NCBI RefSeq assembly: GCF_001423485.1
Contig: NZ_LMOD01000004.1
Coordinates: 434,001 to 498,000 of the forward strand
Reading direction: 5' to 3'
DNA length: 64,000 nucleotides
DNA from: Microbacterium sp. Leaf320
GTDB lineage: Bacteria; Actinomycetota; Actinomycetes; Actinomycetales; Microbacteriaceae
Made by a program: the position numbers and the translations under genes. Shown piece by piece: positions 37,406 through 47,088 of the stretch (positions are counted from its first letter, which is position 1; each line of letters opens with the position of its first letter). The notes beneath the pieces were generated by a model. It did not search any database. It was not told the origin of the DNA and worked only from the letters and a program-made list of their open reading frames with translations.

Positions 37406-39157
37406 ATGGGCGTTCGAACGAGACTGAAGAACTGGGGTGGCGCGACCACCGTCATCGCAGTGGGGGCGACTCTGTTCGCCGCACACCCGGCCGCCGCCGC
37501 CACGGCGATCGTCCCCGACGATAACCTCCGGGCGTGTATCGCGAAGAGCGTGGGGCTGGACGCTACCAGCGCGGTGGGCACGGCGGACATCGCCAAGGTG
37601 CGCACCCTCGCTTGCGTCGCTCCGATCAGCGACATCACCGGTCTGGAGCACGCCACGCAGGCAACGTCGCTGTCATTCTCCGGCAGCGGCGACGTGGACC
37701 TCTCTCCACTGTCCGGGCTCACCACGCTGGATCGGCTCTCCATCTCGCAGAGCCAGGTGTCGAACATTCAGCCCCTGTCCGGGTTGACGCTGTCGTCGCT
37801 GAAAATCCAGCCCGGACAGGTATCCGACTTGTCCCCACTGTCGGGCATGACGACCCTCACGGATCTCGAGCTCGAGAACAACAAGGCCACGGACCTCACG
37901 CCTTTGGCAGGGCTCACCAACCTTGACTTCCTCGATCTGACCCTCAACGGGATCAGGGACGTGTCGCCGCTGTCGAACCTGACGAACCTGACCACGCTGG
38001 ACCTGTCCTCCAACCTGGTCACCGACGTTTCCGCTCTCACCGCCCTGAACACCAACCTTCTGGACCTGAACCTCGCCTTCAACCTCGTCTCCGATGTCGC
38101 CCCGCTGGGCGAGCTGGCGGCGTTGGAGACGCTGTGGCTCGACGGTAACCACATCACGGACCTCAGCCCGCTGGACGGCAAGCTCCCTGAGCTCACTTTC
38201 GTGTCCGCGAAACGGCAGATCGAAACGATGAAGGTCGCCGCGGTCGGCACCCCCTACGCGGTGACGGTCACCGCGGCCGACGGCACCGCCCTCCCTCTCG
38301 CGGTCACGGGTGGTAGCTACGACGCCGGGGCCGTCACATACACCACGCCGGGCGTGCAGAAGCTCACGTGGGCGACGAACGTCACCATCGGCGGAGCGAC
38401 TGGCGCGTTCGACGGCACTCTCACTCAGCGGGTCGTCGACCCGCCCGCAGCAGCCGACGACACCGCGACAACGCTCAGCGGTGGGACCATCAGCGTCCCC
38501 GTGCTTGCGAACGACACGGTCCGTGTCGGCTCGACCGTCACCCTCGACGGCGGTGCCGCGGTCACGGATGGGCGGGTTACCGTGAACGCCGACGGCACTC
38601 TCACTTACACCGCCGGGGCAGATTTCACCGGTCAGGACACGTTCACCTATGTGGTGACCGACCGTGACGGGTTCTCATCGACGGCGACCGTCACGGTGAC
38701 CGTGGACGCGCAGCCCGCAGGCGTCTCGCCTGTCGACGACACCGCAACTGCCACCAGCGGGTCGCCCGTCGACATCGACGTGCTCGCGAACGACGGCGAC
38801 ACGACGGGATGGACCGTCACTTCGGTTTCCGACGCGTCCCACGGTACGGTTGTCCTCAACGACGACGGCACCGTCACCTACACGCCCGCAGCCGGCTACA
38901 CCGGTGCGGATGAGTTCACCTACACCGTCGCCAACGAAGAGGGAGCCACGGCCACTGCCACCGTGCGCATCACCGTCGCCCCCGCGACGTCGGACGCCGG
39001 GCACACGGGAACGGCAACGGGCCCCGGCGCGACGGCCGCAACCACAACCCTGGCGCAGACGGGTGGATCGATCGCTGCCGCTGCAGGAGGGATCATCGCC
39101 GCGCTCCTGGCTGCCGGAAGCATCCTGCTGCTGTCCAAGCGCCGTCAGCAGGCGTAA
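37406..39157 (+). CDS. Internalin-like leucine-rich-repeat surface protein (LAQTG)
   Basis: 583 aa from the ATG at 37406 with GGAAAGAGG upstream. Signal peptide (WGGATTVIAVGATLFAAHPA, AAA before TAIVPD). Residues about 75-255 form internalin-type 21-22-residue repeats (LSPLSGLTTLDRLSISQSQV, LSPLSGMTTLTDLELENNKA, VSPLSNLTNLTTLDLSSNLV and so on). Next come an Ig-like cap and two cadherin-like/Big_9 domains with DTATTLSGGTISVPVLANDT and FTYTVANEEGATATATVRIT. LAQTG (from 549), a hydrophobic span and SKRRQQA end it. Likely a wall-anchored binding protein. Confidence 0.9.
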   Translation: MGVRTRLKNWGGATTVIAVGATLFAAHPAAAATAIVPDDNLRACIAKSVGLDATSAVGTADIAKVRTLACVAPISDITGLEHATQATSLSFSGSGDVDLSPLSGLTTLDRLSISQSQVSNIQPLSGLTLSSLKIQPGQVSDLSPLSGMTTLTDLELENNKATDLTPLAGLTNLDFLDLTLNGIRDVSPLSNLTNLTTLDLSSNLVTDVSALTALNTNLLDLNLAFNLVSDVAPLGELAALETLWLDGNHITDLSPLDGKLPELTFVSAKRQIETMKVAAVGTPYAVTVTAADGTALPLAVTGGSYDAGAVTYTTPGVQKLTWATNVTIGGATGAFDGTLTQRVVDPPAAADDTATTLSGGTISVPVLANDTVRVGSTVTLDGGAAVTDGRVTVNADGTLTYTAGADFTGQDTFTYVVTDRDGFSSTATVTVTVDAQPAGVSPVDDTATATSGSPVDIDVLANDGDTTGWTVTSVSDASHGTVVLNDDGTVTYTPAAGYTGADEFTYTVANEEGATATATVRITVAPATSDAGHTGTATGPGATAATTTLAQTGGSIAAAAGGIIAALLAAGSILLLSKRRQQA

Positions 39158-39597
39158 CACCACCTGACGACACATGTCGTCGAGGCTCAGCCTCGCATGC
39201 CTACAACGCATGCGAGGCTGAGCCCGCTCCCGCACCGGTGCACGCCGGCCGGTGGCCCCGTCGTCGCAACTGCGTCGTCGATCGCGTACGGGGCGGAATC
39301 GTCGAGGAGAAGGCTGCAGGCGGACGCTTGCGACGAACTTCGCGTCAGGGAAGCCAGGCGCCCGCAGCGGTTGCCACGCCATCGCTTAGGCGTGTACGGA
39401 CTCAGGCACAGGGGCTCGTGTGAGAGCTCTTCAGAAAGCGCCCCATAGATACTGCATCTTGGATGATTCGCACGTAGACGGCACTTTGCGTCGTGTTCGC
39501 GGGGGTACTGTCGTCACCTCGCGCACCACCACCACCCTGCACGCTCCCGTCTCGCGCGCCCTACGAGACGTGCCCCTCGACTCGGAGTCCATGAATC
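39158..39597. other. Intergenic region after the LRR adhesin
   Basis: Starts with the hairpin at 39184-39224; the rest probably carries the promoter of the GntR-type regulator. Nothing else was seen. Confidence 0.4.
39184..39224 (+). terminator. 17-bp perfect hairpin after the LRR adhesin
   Basis: GGCTCAGCCTCGCATGC (39184-39200) pairs exactly with 39208-39224 around a 7-nt loop, 27 bases after the stop codon. Confidence 0.8.
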
Positions 39598-40230
39598 ATG
39601 CTCGGCCGTCTCCTCGACCGTACCCCTCTGCCCGACCTCGTCTTCACTCACATCAGTAACGCGATCCGCGCGGGCGAGTATGCCCCGGGGGACGCCCTGC
39701 AGCCCCGGCAAGTCGCACTCGACTTGCGCGTGTCCATGGCCCCGGTGCGCGAAGCCCTCATCCGTCTCCGCGATGTCGGGCTTGTGGATGTGTCTCCGGC
39801 CAGGTACACCAAGGTTGCGGACTTCTCGACCCCGGAGGCACGCGCGACGGTCGGCTACGCGGGCCTGCTCGCGGGACTCGCCCTTCGGGGCGCGCTTCCC
39901 GGCGATAGCCGTGCTGCACGGCGCGCACTCACATCTGCCACCAAGCACTTCCTCCGCGCGGACTCTCCCGCCGCTCGCGCCGACGCGGCGTCGAGATTCC
40001 TCACGGCCGTGACCGACCTCATCGACCATCCACGTCAGGCTGTGCATCTCGCCGAGGTGGCGCTCGCGGCTCACTGTGTGCTGCGCTCTGGCACGAAAGA
40101 CACTGATCCCGCGATCAAGACGGAGCTCGATCACGCAGTGGCATCTCTCACTACGACACTGCGTGAGAGCGCAGCGTCAGATGTGGAGCAAGCCGTCTGC
40201 ACACTGTTCTCCGTCCTCGGGCGCGCGTGA
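39598..40230 (+). CDS. GntR-family transcriptional regulator (FCD-like)
   Basis: 210 aa. N-terminal winged helix: LPDLVFTHISNAIRAGEYAP, GDALQPRQVALDLRVSMAPV, REALIRLRDVGLVDVSPARY, the GntR pattern with REAL in the recognition helix. The C-terminal part (about 80-205) is helical, as in FCD effector domains, but lacks an obvious metal-binding His triad. The target and ligand are unknown and no metabolic genes flank it. Confidence 0.82.
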   Translation: MLGRLLDRTPLPDLVFTHISNAIRAGEYAPGDALQPRQVALDLRVSMAPVREALIRLRDVGLVDVSPARYTKVADFSTPEARATVGYAGLLAGLALRGALPGDSRAARRALTSATKHFLRADSPAARADAASRFLTAVTDLIDHPRQAVHLAEVALAAHCVLRSGTKDTDPAIKTELDHAVASLTTTLRESAASDVEQAVCTLFSVLGRA

Positions 40231-40851
40231 CACAACCACCGGTTAGTCGGACCTGCTAACTGCAGAAGTGGGCGCTCAATCAACCCGAGGTGACGCTCAT
40301 CGTCGGATCACGCATGATCTGGAATCAGGTGGACGGCATTCACGACGACTCACGACACCAGGGATGTCCCCATTTGCGCCAGCCGGGTGTGAGGTCTCGG
40401 TACACAGTTGCGTCAGCACGGTGCGGACAGAGCCCGACCGGATGTAGATGACTACACGGAGTCCCCTGGGCAGATGCCGTCCGTGCGGGTGGGTGAGCGA
40501 TCACCCACTGGTAGGGGTGCGTGTCGTGCGCCGACGGCGTGCCACCGCGTGTTGCTGTGCGCCTCGCCGTCTTCACAACGAGTGGGCAAAGGAAAGGACC
40601 GGCGGTGTCGCCCATGAAGCGGTCGGGCCGGCTGCCGACACGGAGTTGTGGCGCACCGGCACTGCATCGAGTCTCGCGTCCTACTGCACGCGATGTGAGA
40701 CGCGCGTGGCGTTGCCCCTTGTCCGCGAATCTGGATCTGCGCGAGTTCACGTATTTGGCGGAGCTAGACCGGAACGAGCGTCCGGCGCGTTCGGGAGTGT
40801 CCGTTCATCGTGGCGCCGCATGCGCGCCACCGGGAGGAAGGAAAGGGTCGC
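40231..40851. other. Intergenic stretch, nothing recognised
   Basis: Open frames here are Arg/Pro-rich and lack ribosome sites. The last bases carry GGAGGAAGGAAAGG (40831-40844), the ribosome site of the next gene. Confidence 0.4.
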
Positions 40852-41250
40852 GTGAGGACCATCGGCAGTACCGGCGAAGATATGGTCGCGGAAGGCCGCA
40901 ACCACATCCCCTTCAGCGGGCTCAGTGATGAGACGCTTCAAGCGGAGAACTCTCGCCGTCGGCGCCGGTTGCGGGAGCTGCGTCGCCGACGGTACAGCGC
41001 GCAAGCTGTCGGCTACGGTGTCGGTCTCGCGGTGGGTGCCGCCGGGCTATGGTGCGTGAACAACCTCGCGGAAGGTGTTGTCGGAGTCCTCGTGACTGCG
41101 GTTGGCGGGGCGACTCTGGCGGCGACGTTCGAGACGTGGGGTCGGCCAGGAGCCACCGAGCAGGCTGTGTCCGAGGGTGTCGACACTATCGACCGGATCC
41201 GTCGATATCGGCGCACATTGTCCGTGCTCTCGCAACGACGGCCCCACTAG
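40852..41250 (+). CDS. Small membrane protein, unknown
   Basis: 132 aa from the GTG at 40852, placed by the strong GGAGGAAGGAAAGG upstream. Acidic/polar N-terminus, a basic Arg-rich stretch (SRRRRRLRELRRRRYSAQAV), then two hydrophobic segments (VGYGVGLAVGAAGLWCVNNL and VVGVLVTAVGGATLAATFET) and a soluble tail. No family recognised. Confidence 0.6.
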   Translation: MRTIGSTGEDMVAEGRNHIPFSGLSDETLQAENSRRRRRLRELRRRRYSAQAVGYGVGLAVGAAGLWCVNNLAEGVVGVLVTAVGGATLAATFETWGRPGATEQAVSEGVDTIDRIRRYRRTLSVLSQRRPH

Positions 41251-41848
41251 TCGCCGCCTTGCTGGTTCCGACTGACTCGCTAGAGAGTTTGCGGACCCGC
41301 TCAGACCCCGGTTGGAATGATCTCCCTATCCGGAGCGTGTGAGTGCTCATGATCCTCGTGAGACGGTGGAGCTCCCGAGCCGAGTCATCGATCGGAGGCG
41401 ACACGGTGTGCGGGTCTTGCGTGGAGGAACATCGACAGTCCTACTCTCGCCCCTGTGCGTGGGGAAGAGACGACCGCGACTGCCGACCAGGTCGGACCAG
41501 GAGCGGGAACCCGCGGAACCGTCGAGGCGTCGGACCGATCGGTCGAACTCAGCAGTTGGTGGGCGACGCAGGCGCGCATGTGGGGACACACGGATTTCGT
41601 GAGCGGGGATTCCGAGTCGTGGCTGTGTGCAACGGACCGCCGGGACGGCGACTGTGCCACCGGACAGCACGCCAACGGCGACGGGACACTCGCCAACACT
41701 TGCAGAACTCACGGTGTTCACTCACGTCGACCACTCAAGGCCGGACAGTCTGCCACGGATCTCTCCGCGTTTCGGCCGACGAGAACAACGGCCGCCGCTA
41801 CCGTCAGCTCGTACGCCAATCCTGGGTACCAGACCAAGTGGGAGATTC
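41251..41848. other. Intergenic stretch, nothing recognised
   Basis: Several overlapping frames, none with a ribosome site or protein-like composition. GTGGGAGATTC just before 41849 is the likely ribosome site of the next gene. Confidence 0.4.
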
Positions 41849-42241
41849 ATGTTCAACTCAGTCCGTTCGCGCCGAGTGGGAGTTTCTATTGCGGGAGCAA
41901 CCCTCGCTCTGGTAGCGGTCCTCAGCGCCGCGGCGCCCGCGTCAGCCGTGTCGGTCACGCCCCGGACGGTGTCTGTTGTCGGCGCGGACGTATCCGTGAG
42001 CGCCAACGGGACACTCACGATCAAAGACACGAAGGCCGACGGCCGCACGGCTTACGCCCAGATCACGTACGGAAGTCAGGCAGGTGTGGGCTTCGAGACG
42101 CGGGAGGTGTTCAATCGCCTCGGATCGGGAAAGACGCTGACGGTGGCCATGCCCACCGGACAGCACCGACCGACGTATATCCGAGCGTGTGTCACGGTTC
42201 CGAACTGGTTCGATAGCTGCTCAGCGCGAAAGTCCCTCTGA
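41849..42241 (+). CDS. Small secreted protein, unknown
   Basis: 130 aa from the ATG at 41849, chosen for the upstream GGGAG and because a good signal peptide begins there (RRVGVSIAGATLALVAVLSA, then AAPASA before VSVTP). The mature part is about 100 aa of beta-rich sequence (TVSVVGADVSVSANGTLTIK, KTLTVAMPTGQHRPTYIRAC) with two cysteines near the C-terminus (RACVTVPNWFDSCSARKSL), probably a disulfide. Function unknown. A terminator follows at 42346. Confidence 0.7.
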   Translation: MFNSVRSRRVGVSIAGATLALVAVLSAAAPASAVSVTPRTVSVVGADVSVSANGTLTIKDTKADGRTAYAQITYGSQAGVGFETREVFNRLGSGKTLTVAMPTGQHRPTYIRACVTVPNWFDSCSARKSL

Positions 42242-42345
42242 CCGTCGGGCGCTCACGGTAGCCGAGGCTGCAACCTTCTGCAGTCGCTCTCATGTGAACG
42301 CCGGCGAGATCCGTGGCGTTGCGCGACAGAGCGGCACTGCACCAA

Positions 42346-42385
42346 GGTGATGTCGTACCGCGTTGACTCGCGGTACGACATCACC
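42346..42385. terminator. 17-bp perfect hairpin between convergent small genes
   Basis: GGTGATGTCGTACCGCG (42346-42362) pairs exactly with 42369-42385, 6-nt loop. It lies between convergent small secreted-protein genes and can serve both strands. Confidence 0.8.
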
Positions 42386-42445
42386 ATCTACTTTCACACC
42401 CGTGAGGTGCGCACCACGTCCGCGGTGAGTGCGGCCTCTCGCTGT

Positions 42446-42757
42446 CTAGCTCTGCGCACACGGAGCGACGGACTTCGGATTGATCTGAGCGACGAGCGAA
42501 CGAACCGACGCATATGCGGAGAGGCTACCTGGCCGTCTTCCCTGCGCGATGGCGGTCCATTCGATCAAGCGTCCCGAGGCTCCGATTGGGACAATGATCC
42601 GCGTCTTCACGGATCGACTCGAGGATGTGGCACTGCTGATGACTGGGGTGCCTTTGCCGCCCGTGGCACACACGCGCAGCACCCCCAGGGACCTGCGTTG
42701 TACATCGATCGTCGGGGCGGATCCCTTGAACGTCGTATCCTTCACTGTCACGTCCAT
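42446..42757 (-). pseudogene. Small secreted-type protein, N-terminus probably frameshifted
   Basis: The frame from the ATG at 42757 (MDVTVKDTTFKGSAPTIDVQ, SLGVLRVCATGGKGTPVISS, ending INPKSVAPCAQS) is protein-like, with two cysteines placed like those of the convergent gene at 41849-42241. It has no signal peptide. Just upstream, another frame reads EGRWKNSVAGVATGALIPGG, a signal-peptide-like stretch, while this frame continues upstream as RLRWGVATAAAPL. A single frameshift near 42815 would restore a normal secreted protein. Whether it is a real mutation or a sequence error cannot be told. Confidence 0.45.
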
Positions 42758-43062
42758 CAGAGGCGCCGCAGCGGTGGCAACTCCCCACCTGAGTCTTGGT
42801 ATCGCAGGGCTCGAAGGAGTGTCCCGCCAGGGATGAGCGCACCCGTCGCCACGCCAGCGACGCTGTTCTTCCAGCGGCCCTCATCGAGTCCAGTGATGTC
42901 CGGGTGCGATCTGTGTGAGGGCGTCACCCGAGCCATCTCGCTTCGGACGGCAAAACGGATGACGAGACGTGGCAGATCCGCCTTCCGTGGGTGCCAGTGA
43001 GGGTTCGGTAGAGAACGGGTACGCGTTAGGTCGACATGTGGCGGGCACGCGTGTGAGAGGCC

Positions 43063-43827
43063 TCATGGGGGCGGGACAGCGTCAAAAACCTCATGGTGGG
43101 CATCGATAGTTCCCCACCGGTCCAACGGCCACCACCGGAGCACCGCCTTCCCGACGATGTTCTCGATGGGAACAAACCCGCCACTGGGGAGGTCCTGGTG
43201 GCTGCGAGCATCCGAGGATCGGTCGCGGTTGTCTCCAAGGAGCCATACTGCGCCGGGCGGAACGACGACATCGAACGGAGTGTGAGACGCGACAACGTCT
43301 GCACCGTTCAGGTAGGCCCGCTCGTCGACGGGTTCACCGTTGACCGTGACGAAGCCCTCAGCGGTGCAACAGATCACGTGATCACCGGGTAGCCCGACGA
43401 TGCGCTTGACGAGGTATTCGTCGGGGTCGTCGGCGCCGGCAAAACTGAGAAGCCGGTCCGCAAAGCTCGTCCCGCGGGATGCCCACGAGCCCACGGGGGG
43501 AGTGTGGGAGAGCCACCCTCCCGGATCGGTGAAGACGACAACGTCTCCGCGCTCGTAGTTCACCCAGTGAGGTGTGAGGAGGTCGACCAGGACACGATCT
43601 TGCACAAGGAGAGTGTTCTCCATCGATGGGGACGGGATGTAGAACGTGCGCACCACGTAACTCTTCAGCCCGAAGGACGCGAGTGCTCCGACCAGCACAA
43701 TCGCAATCATATCCCGCACCCACCGCCTGACCCGTCGAGAACCCGGGGCGTCGGGAGAGTGTGTGGCGTGCGCCGCGTGGGGTGGTGGGGTGCGTGCGGC
43801 ATCGCGCGCACGCGACGTCTTCAGCAT
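43063..43827 (-). CDS. lepB: Signal peptidase I
   Basis: 254 aa. One N-terminal membrane segment (MIAIVLVGALASFGLKSYVV). Box B gives the catalytic serine in IPSPSMENTL (Ser68) and box D the general-base lysine in YLVKRIVGLPGDH (Lys141). Box E is GDNRDRSSDARSHQDLPSGG. It removes signal peptides of Sec-exported proteins. This is the intact counterpart of the broken copy near 7050-7425. Another copy in the genome may be the housekeeping one. Confidence 0.93.
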   Translation of the reverse strand: MLKTSRARDAARTPPPHAAHATHSPDAPGSRRVRRWVRDMIAIVLVGALASFGLKSYVVRTFYIPSPSMENTLLVQDRVLVDLLTPHWVNYERGDVVVFTDPGGWLSHTPPVGSWASRGTSFADRLLSFAGADDPDEYLVKRIVGLPGDHVICCTAEGFVTVNGEPVDERAYLNGADVVASHTPFDVVVPPGAVWLLGDNRDRSSDARSHQDLPSGGFVPIENIVGKAVLRWWPLDRWGTIDAHHEVFDAVPPP

Positions 43828-43838
43828 GGGGTCATCAC

Positions 43839-43992
43839 GGGCGTGCTCCCTTCGTTGCGACAGAGAGCCCGAGGTGCCTTACCGGGTGAGCGTGCCGGGG
43901 GCGTGCGGCATCGCAACGAAGCACCGGCACGGCGATTGATGCCCCGATGATGACCGCGACGGTGTAGGTCAGCTGTCGTCGACTCATCATCG
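43839..43992 (-). CDS. Possible small exported peptide upstream of lepB
   Basis: A 51-codon frame from the ATG at 43992 (MMSRRQLTYTVAVIIGASIA, then VPVLRCDAARPRHA) looks like a signal peptide or short membrane protein. It stops 11 bases before lepB. The hydrophobic core and basic start are convincing, but no homologue comes to mind. Confidence 0.3.
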
Positions 43993-44066
43993 TTGCCGGT
44001 CGCCCTTGGGATGTTCTCGCGACGCGCGCGTCGTGACACGGCGGTTCGAATGACGGCGCTGAGCGC

Positions 44067-44297
44067 TCACACCGCAGGTCGTCTCAACTCGCGACGGATC
44101 ACGCGGGCCTGGTCGTGTCGGAGGCGCTCCTCCCGGCCTCGCGCACGTCGCCACCACCCGGAGAGGCGTCCGCGGTGCTGTTGTTGCTCGCCTGCCTCGA
44201 GTTCTTCCCGAAGCAGGGAACAGTGTTCGTCACGGACGCGCGAGAGCAGCCCAGAGTGGCGTTCGGGGGCGGCAACATGGAAAAGGCTTCGAAGCAC
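44067..44297 (-). CDS. Small basic protein, unknown
   Basis: 76 aa from the GTG at 44297. Hydrophobic/amphipathic start LRSLFHVAAPERHSGLLSRV, then a highly charged helical part (LREELEAGEQQQHRGRLSGW, WRRARGREERLRHDQARVIR, RELRRPAV). The regular helix and charge pattern looks protein-like, but the ribosome site is weak. Unknown family. Confidence 0.4.
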   Translation of the reverse strand: MLRSLFHVAAPERHSGLLSRVRDEHCSLLREELEAGEQQQHRGRLSGWWRRARGREERLRHDQARVIRRELRRPAV

Positions 44298-45183
44298 GGG
44301 TGACCATCATCTCGGAAGGGGCGGGCGGCCGACACCTCTACGATGACGTGTCGGCCGGAGTGCAACGAGGTTGGAAGCGTTCGTGCGGTGGTGCGAAATG
44401 CCAGTTTGCGTATTCCGGTGCCCGCGTTCGGTGCTTCACCAGCAGAAGTGCGGCAACCCATCAATCGGAGCTGAGGATCAGGCGGGGTAGCGTGCGGTGC
44501 GAGCATCTGCAGTCCGGGCCGGTGTCGCATCGCGTGTCCCTGGTCCGTCCCACTAGGTGGGGATCGTCCGGGTGCCATGCGGTGAGATTCCCGATATTCG
44601 GTGGATGGAGGCCGTCGCTCACAGGCGTGGCAACGTGCGGGCGCCCCGGGGCTCTCACGCCTCCAAATACAGCGGCGACCCGCGATGCGGAGCCTATCGA
44701 ACCGATAATCAGCTCGGCCCAGGGCGACATACGTCCGCAAGAGCGGATCGACGACATGTCATCGTACTTGCCCCTACCTGCTCTCTCCTCGGTCCCCACC
44801 GCCTATCTCGGAGCCCAGTACGGTGCTGGCCCTGGTCTCAGCCGGGCTCCGGTGCTGGGTACGCCCTGGCTGAGCCGGTTCTCATCAACGATCGTCGGCA
44901 CATACGGCTGTGGGTGCAAGTGGGAGTCGGCTATCGCGAAATGGATCCGACAGCGGGATGCGGAACGGGCGGCAGGGGAGGCGCTGCTCACATGGCCCGC
45001 CGAGGATACTGAGCGGAGAGCGTGGTGCACGCAACTGAGCTTGAAAACACCACATATGTAGAACAGGAACGTCGGTGCCGTCAGCCCCTCCCCCTCCCCA
45101 CACTGGCGGCAAAGGCTCCCCAGCTTCATACTCAGTTGCACCACCCAGAGGCGGAAACGCCCGTTCAAAGGAGATCGAGGGAC
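44298..45183. other. Long intergenic stretch, nothing recognised
   Basis: About 890 bases. Open frames have no ribosome site and no recognisable product. The last bases (AAAGGAGATCGAGGG at 45167-45181) are the ribosome site of the next gene. Confidence 0.4.
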
Positions 45184-45558
45184 ATGGAACAGTATCTGTG
45201 GGTTTTGAAGGACAAGGAACGAGACCTCATTCGCGAGTTGGAGCCCGACCGGTTGGGTGAGCTCGACGAAGACGGGCTTCTCGCCCTGCATAAGAGGGTT
45301 CGTCGGGCTCGCAACAAGCACACCACCAACTACCGTCGTGGTGCCGCTGAACGCGTCAGTCAGGCGGGCGGGCGCGGTGCGGCGGCGGCGGGCTCCGATA
45401 AGGCGCGCGCGCATGCGTATGTGTTCGAAGAAGCACTGTCCATCATCAGTGCGGAACTTGCTCGCGTCGCACACGAAGAAGCAGAAGCGCTGAAGGATGA
45501 ACGGCTGGCGCGCGCGGTCAGGCAAATGGTCAGGCCCGGGAACCGATGGCGTGCATGA
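45184..45558 (+). CDS. Hypothetical helical protein
   Basis: 124 aa from the ATG at 45184 with AAAGGAG upstream. Soluble, charged and mostly helical: WVLKDKERDLIRELEPDRLG, ELDEDGLLALHKRVRRARNK and EEALSIISAELARVAHEEAE. The start LWVLKDKERDLIRELEPDRL resembles a small actinobacterial family of unknown function. It lies 171 bp upstream of the ThrE-like gene. Confidence 0.65.
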   Translation: MEQYLWVLKDKERDLIRELEPDRLGELDEDGLLALHKRVRRARNKHTTNYRRGAAERVSQAGGRGAAAAGSDKARAHAYVFEEALSIISAELARVAHEEAEALKDERLARAVRQMVRPGNRWRA

Positions 45559-45729
45559 GCTGGGCGTCGACGCGGGACGGATGCGAGAGCACCAGCAGAC
45601 AACCGGGGGAGTGAAGCGGGACGCGTCCACGCGTGCGCAGGGGGGGCACGTCGACAAGCGAAAAGAGACTCGCGATAACCGCTCACCGAACCCATGGACG
45701 CGTCTTCGACTATCGCCGCAGGAGTTCTG

Positions 45730-47039
45730 ATGGTCACGGCAGTAGCCCTCACGTTTGTCAGGCGTAAACCTGCACACAAGGCCCCCGCGGCGTACGCGCG
45801 TGTCTCGGCCGTAGGCCGCGACGCGGACGCGTTGGATGCCTTTGTCGCCTTGGGGGAGGCGATGAGCGATGCGAACTACACCGTCAACACGGTGCGGGAG
45901 ACCCTGGATCGCGTCGCCCTGCGCAACAACCTCGACAACGCGGAGGTCGTCGTGCTCCCCACCGCGATCATTGTGTCTTCACGGGTTCGAGGGCAGGTGC
46001 TGACACGTGCGGTCAGCACCGGATCCCGGCCCCTCACCTTCCACCAGGTTGATGCGGTGGACCGGGTGGCACGGTCCGCCCGCGACGGGAATCTCACTCC
46101 CGGGCAGGTGCGGACCATGGTGCGATTGCTGAGGGAGGAACGTCAACCGTTCTCGGGATACAAGAGGGTCCTGGCATATTCGGTCGCGTCCGGGTCGTTG
46201 TCCGTCTTGCTGGGGGCGTCGGTGTCCGGGGTGGTTGTGGCGACGATCCTGGGTCTTCTCGTGGGAGTCCTTCTCACCGGGAGTGTGCGTCTGCCCAGTC
46301 GCACCCGCCCCCTAGTTACGTTTGGGTCGGCATTGGTCGTCGCGGTGACGGTGTTCTGGCTGCTGAACGTCACCGCGGTCGACGCTGGCGCGCTCCCATC
46401 CCTCGTCGCGCCCCTCATCATCTTCCTTCCGGGGGGGGGGGGACGTTGACCACCTCCGTGGTGGAACTCACGACGGGGCAGATCGTGTCCGGGGGAGCAC
46501 GATTGGCGGCAGGGTTCATGCAACTGATCCTTCTCGCGCTCGGCATCGTCGCGGCCAGCACTCTGGTGGGTATCCCGGCTGTCGAGCTCGGGCCTGCACA
46601 GCAGCCCCTGGGCGCTATCGCCCCCTGGGTGGCCGTCGGGGTTTTCGGTATCACTATCGGTATTCACCAGAACGCCGCACCGTACGCGCTTCCCTGGATT
46701 ACCGCACTCTTGTATGTCGCCTACAGTGTCCAGGTTCTCACCGAGCCGCTGGTCGGGGCGGTGATCTCCGCGTTCCTCGCTGCGCTCGCAATAACACCGG
46801 TGGCCGCATACATCGCCCGCCACGGCGGGCCCGCTGCGATTGTGCCGTTCCTTCCCGCGTTCTGGCTGCTCGTGCCGGGAGCGCTCGGACTCGTCGGGGT
46901 AACGACCTTGTTGGATGCGGGTACGGGAAGCTTGAACACGATCCTTGCGACATTGTCGACGATGGTCGCCGTGGCGCTGGGCATCCTCGCGGGCAGCATC
47001 GTCCCTGGGCGGCGCGTCACGGCTTTGCCAATCTTCTGA
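45730..47039 (+). pseudogene. ThrE-type threonine/serine exporter, split at a poly-G tract
   Basis: The start at 45730 has GCAGGAG upstream. The N-terminal half is the ThrE cytosolic/first membrane domain (FVALGEAMSDANYTVNTVRE, VVVLPTAIIVSSRVRGQVLT, LAYSVASGSLSVLLGASVSG). It reaches LPGGGG and stops at TGA 46447 because of 12 consecutive G at 46431-46442. The next frame continues without a gap as TLTTSVVELTTGQIVSGGAR, with four to five membrane segments to 47039. That is the expected PGG-LTT-ELTTGQ junction of the family. With 10 or 13 G the two halves fuse into one roughly 435-aa exporter. The tract could be a real on/off switch, a fixed mutation or a sequencing error. Confidence 0.85.
46431..46442. 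repeat. Homopolymer of 12 G within the ThrE-like gene
   Basis: Twelve G in a row at the conserved LPGG(G) junction. The correct frame needs 1+3n G (10 or 13), so the present length puts the gene out of frame. Confidence 0.95.
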
Positions 47040-47088
47040 CGGCCAGCGGCCGTCGATGGGCACATCCGACGTGTGCCACGATGGCCGA

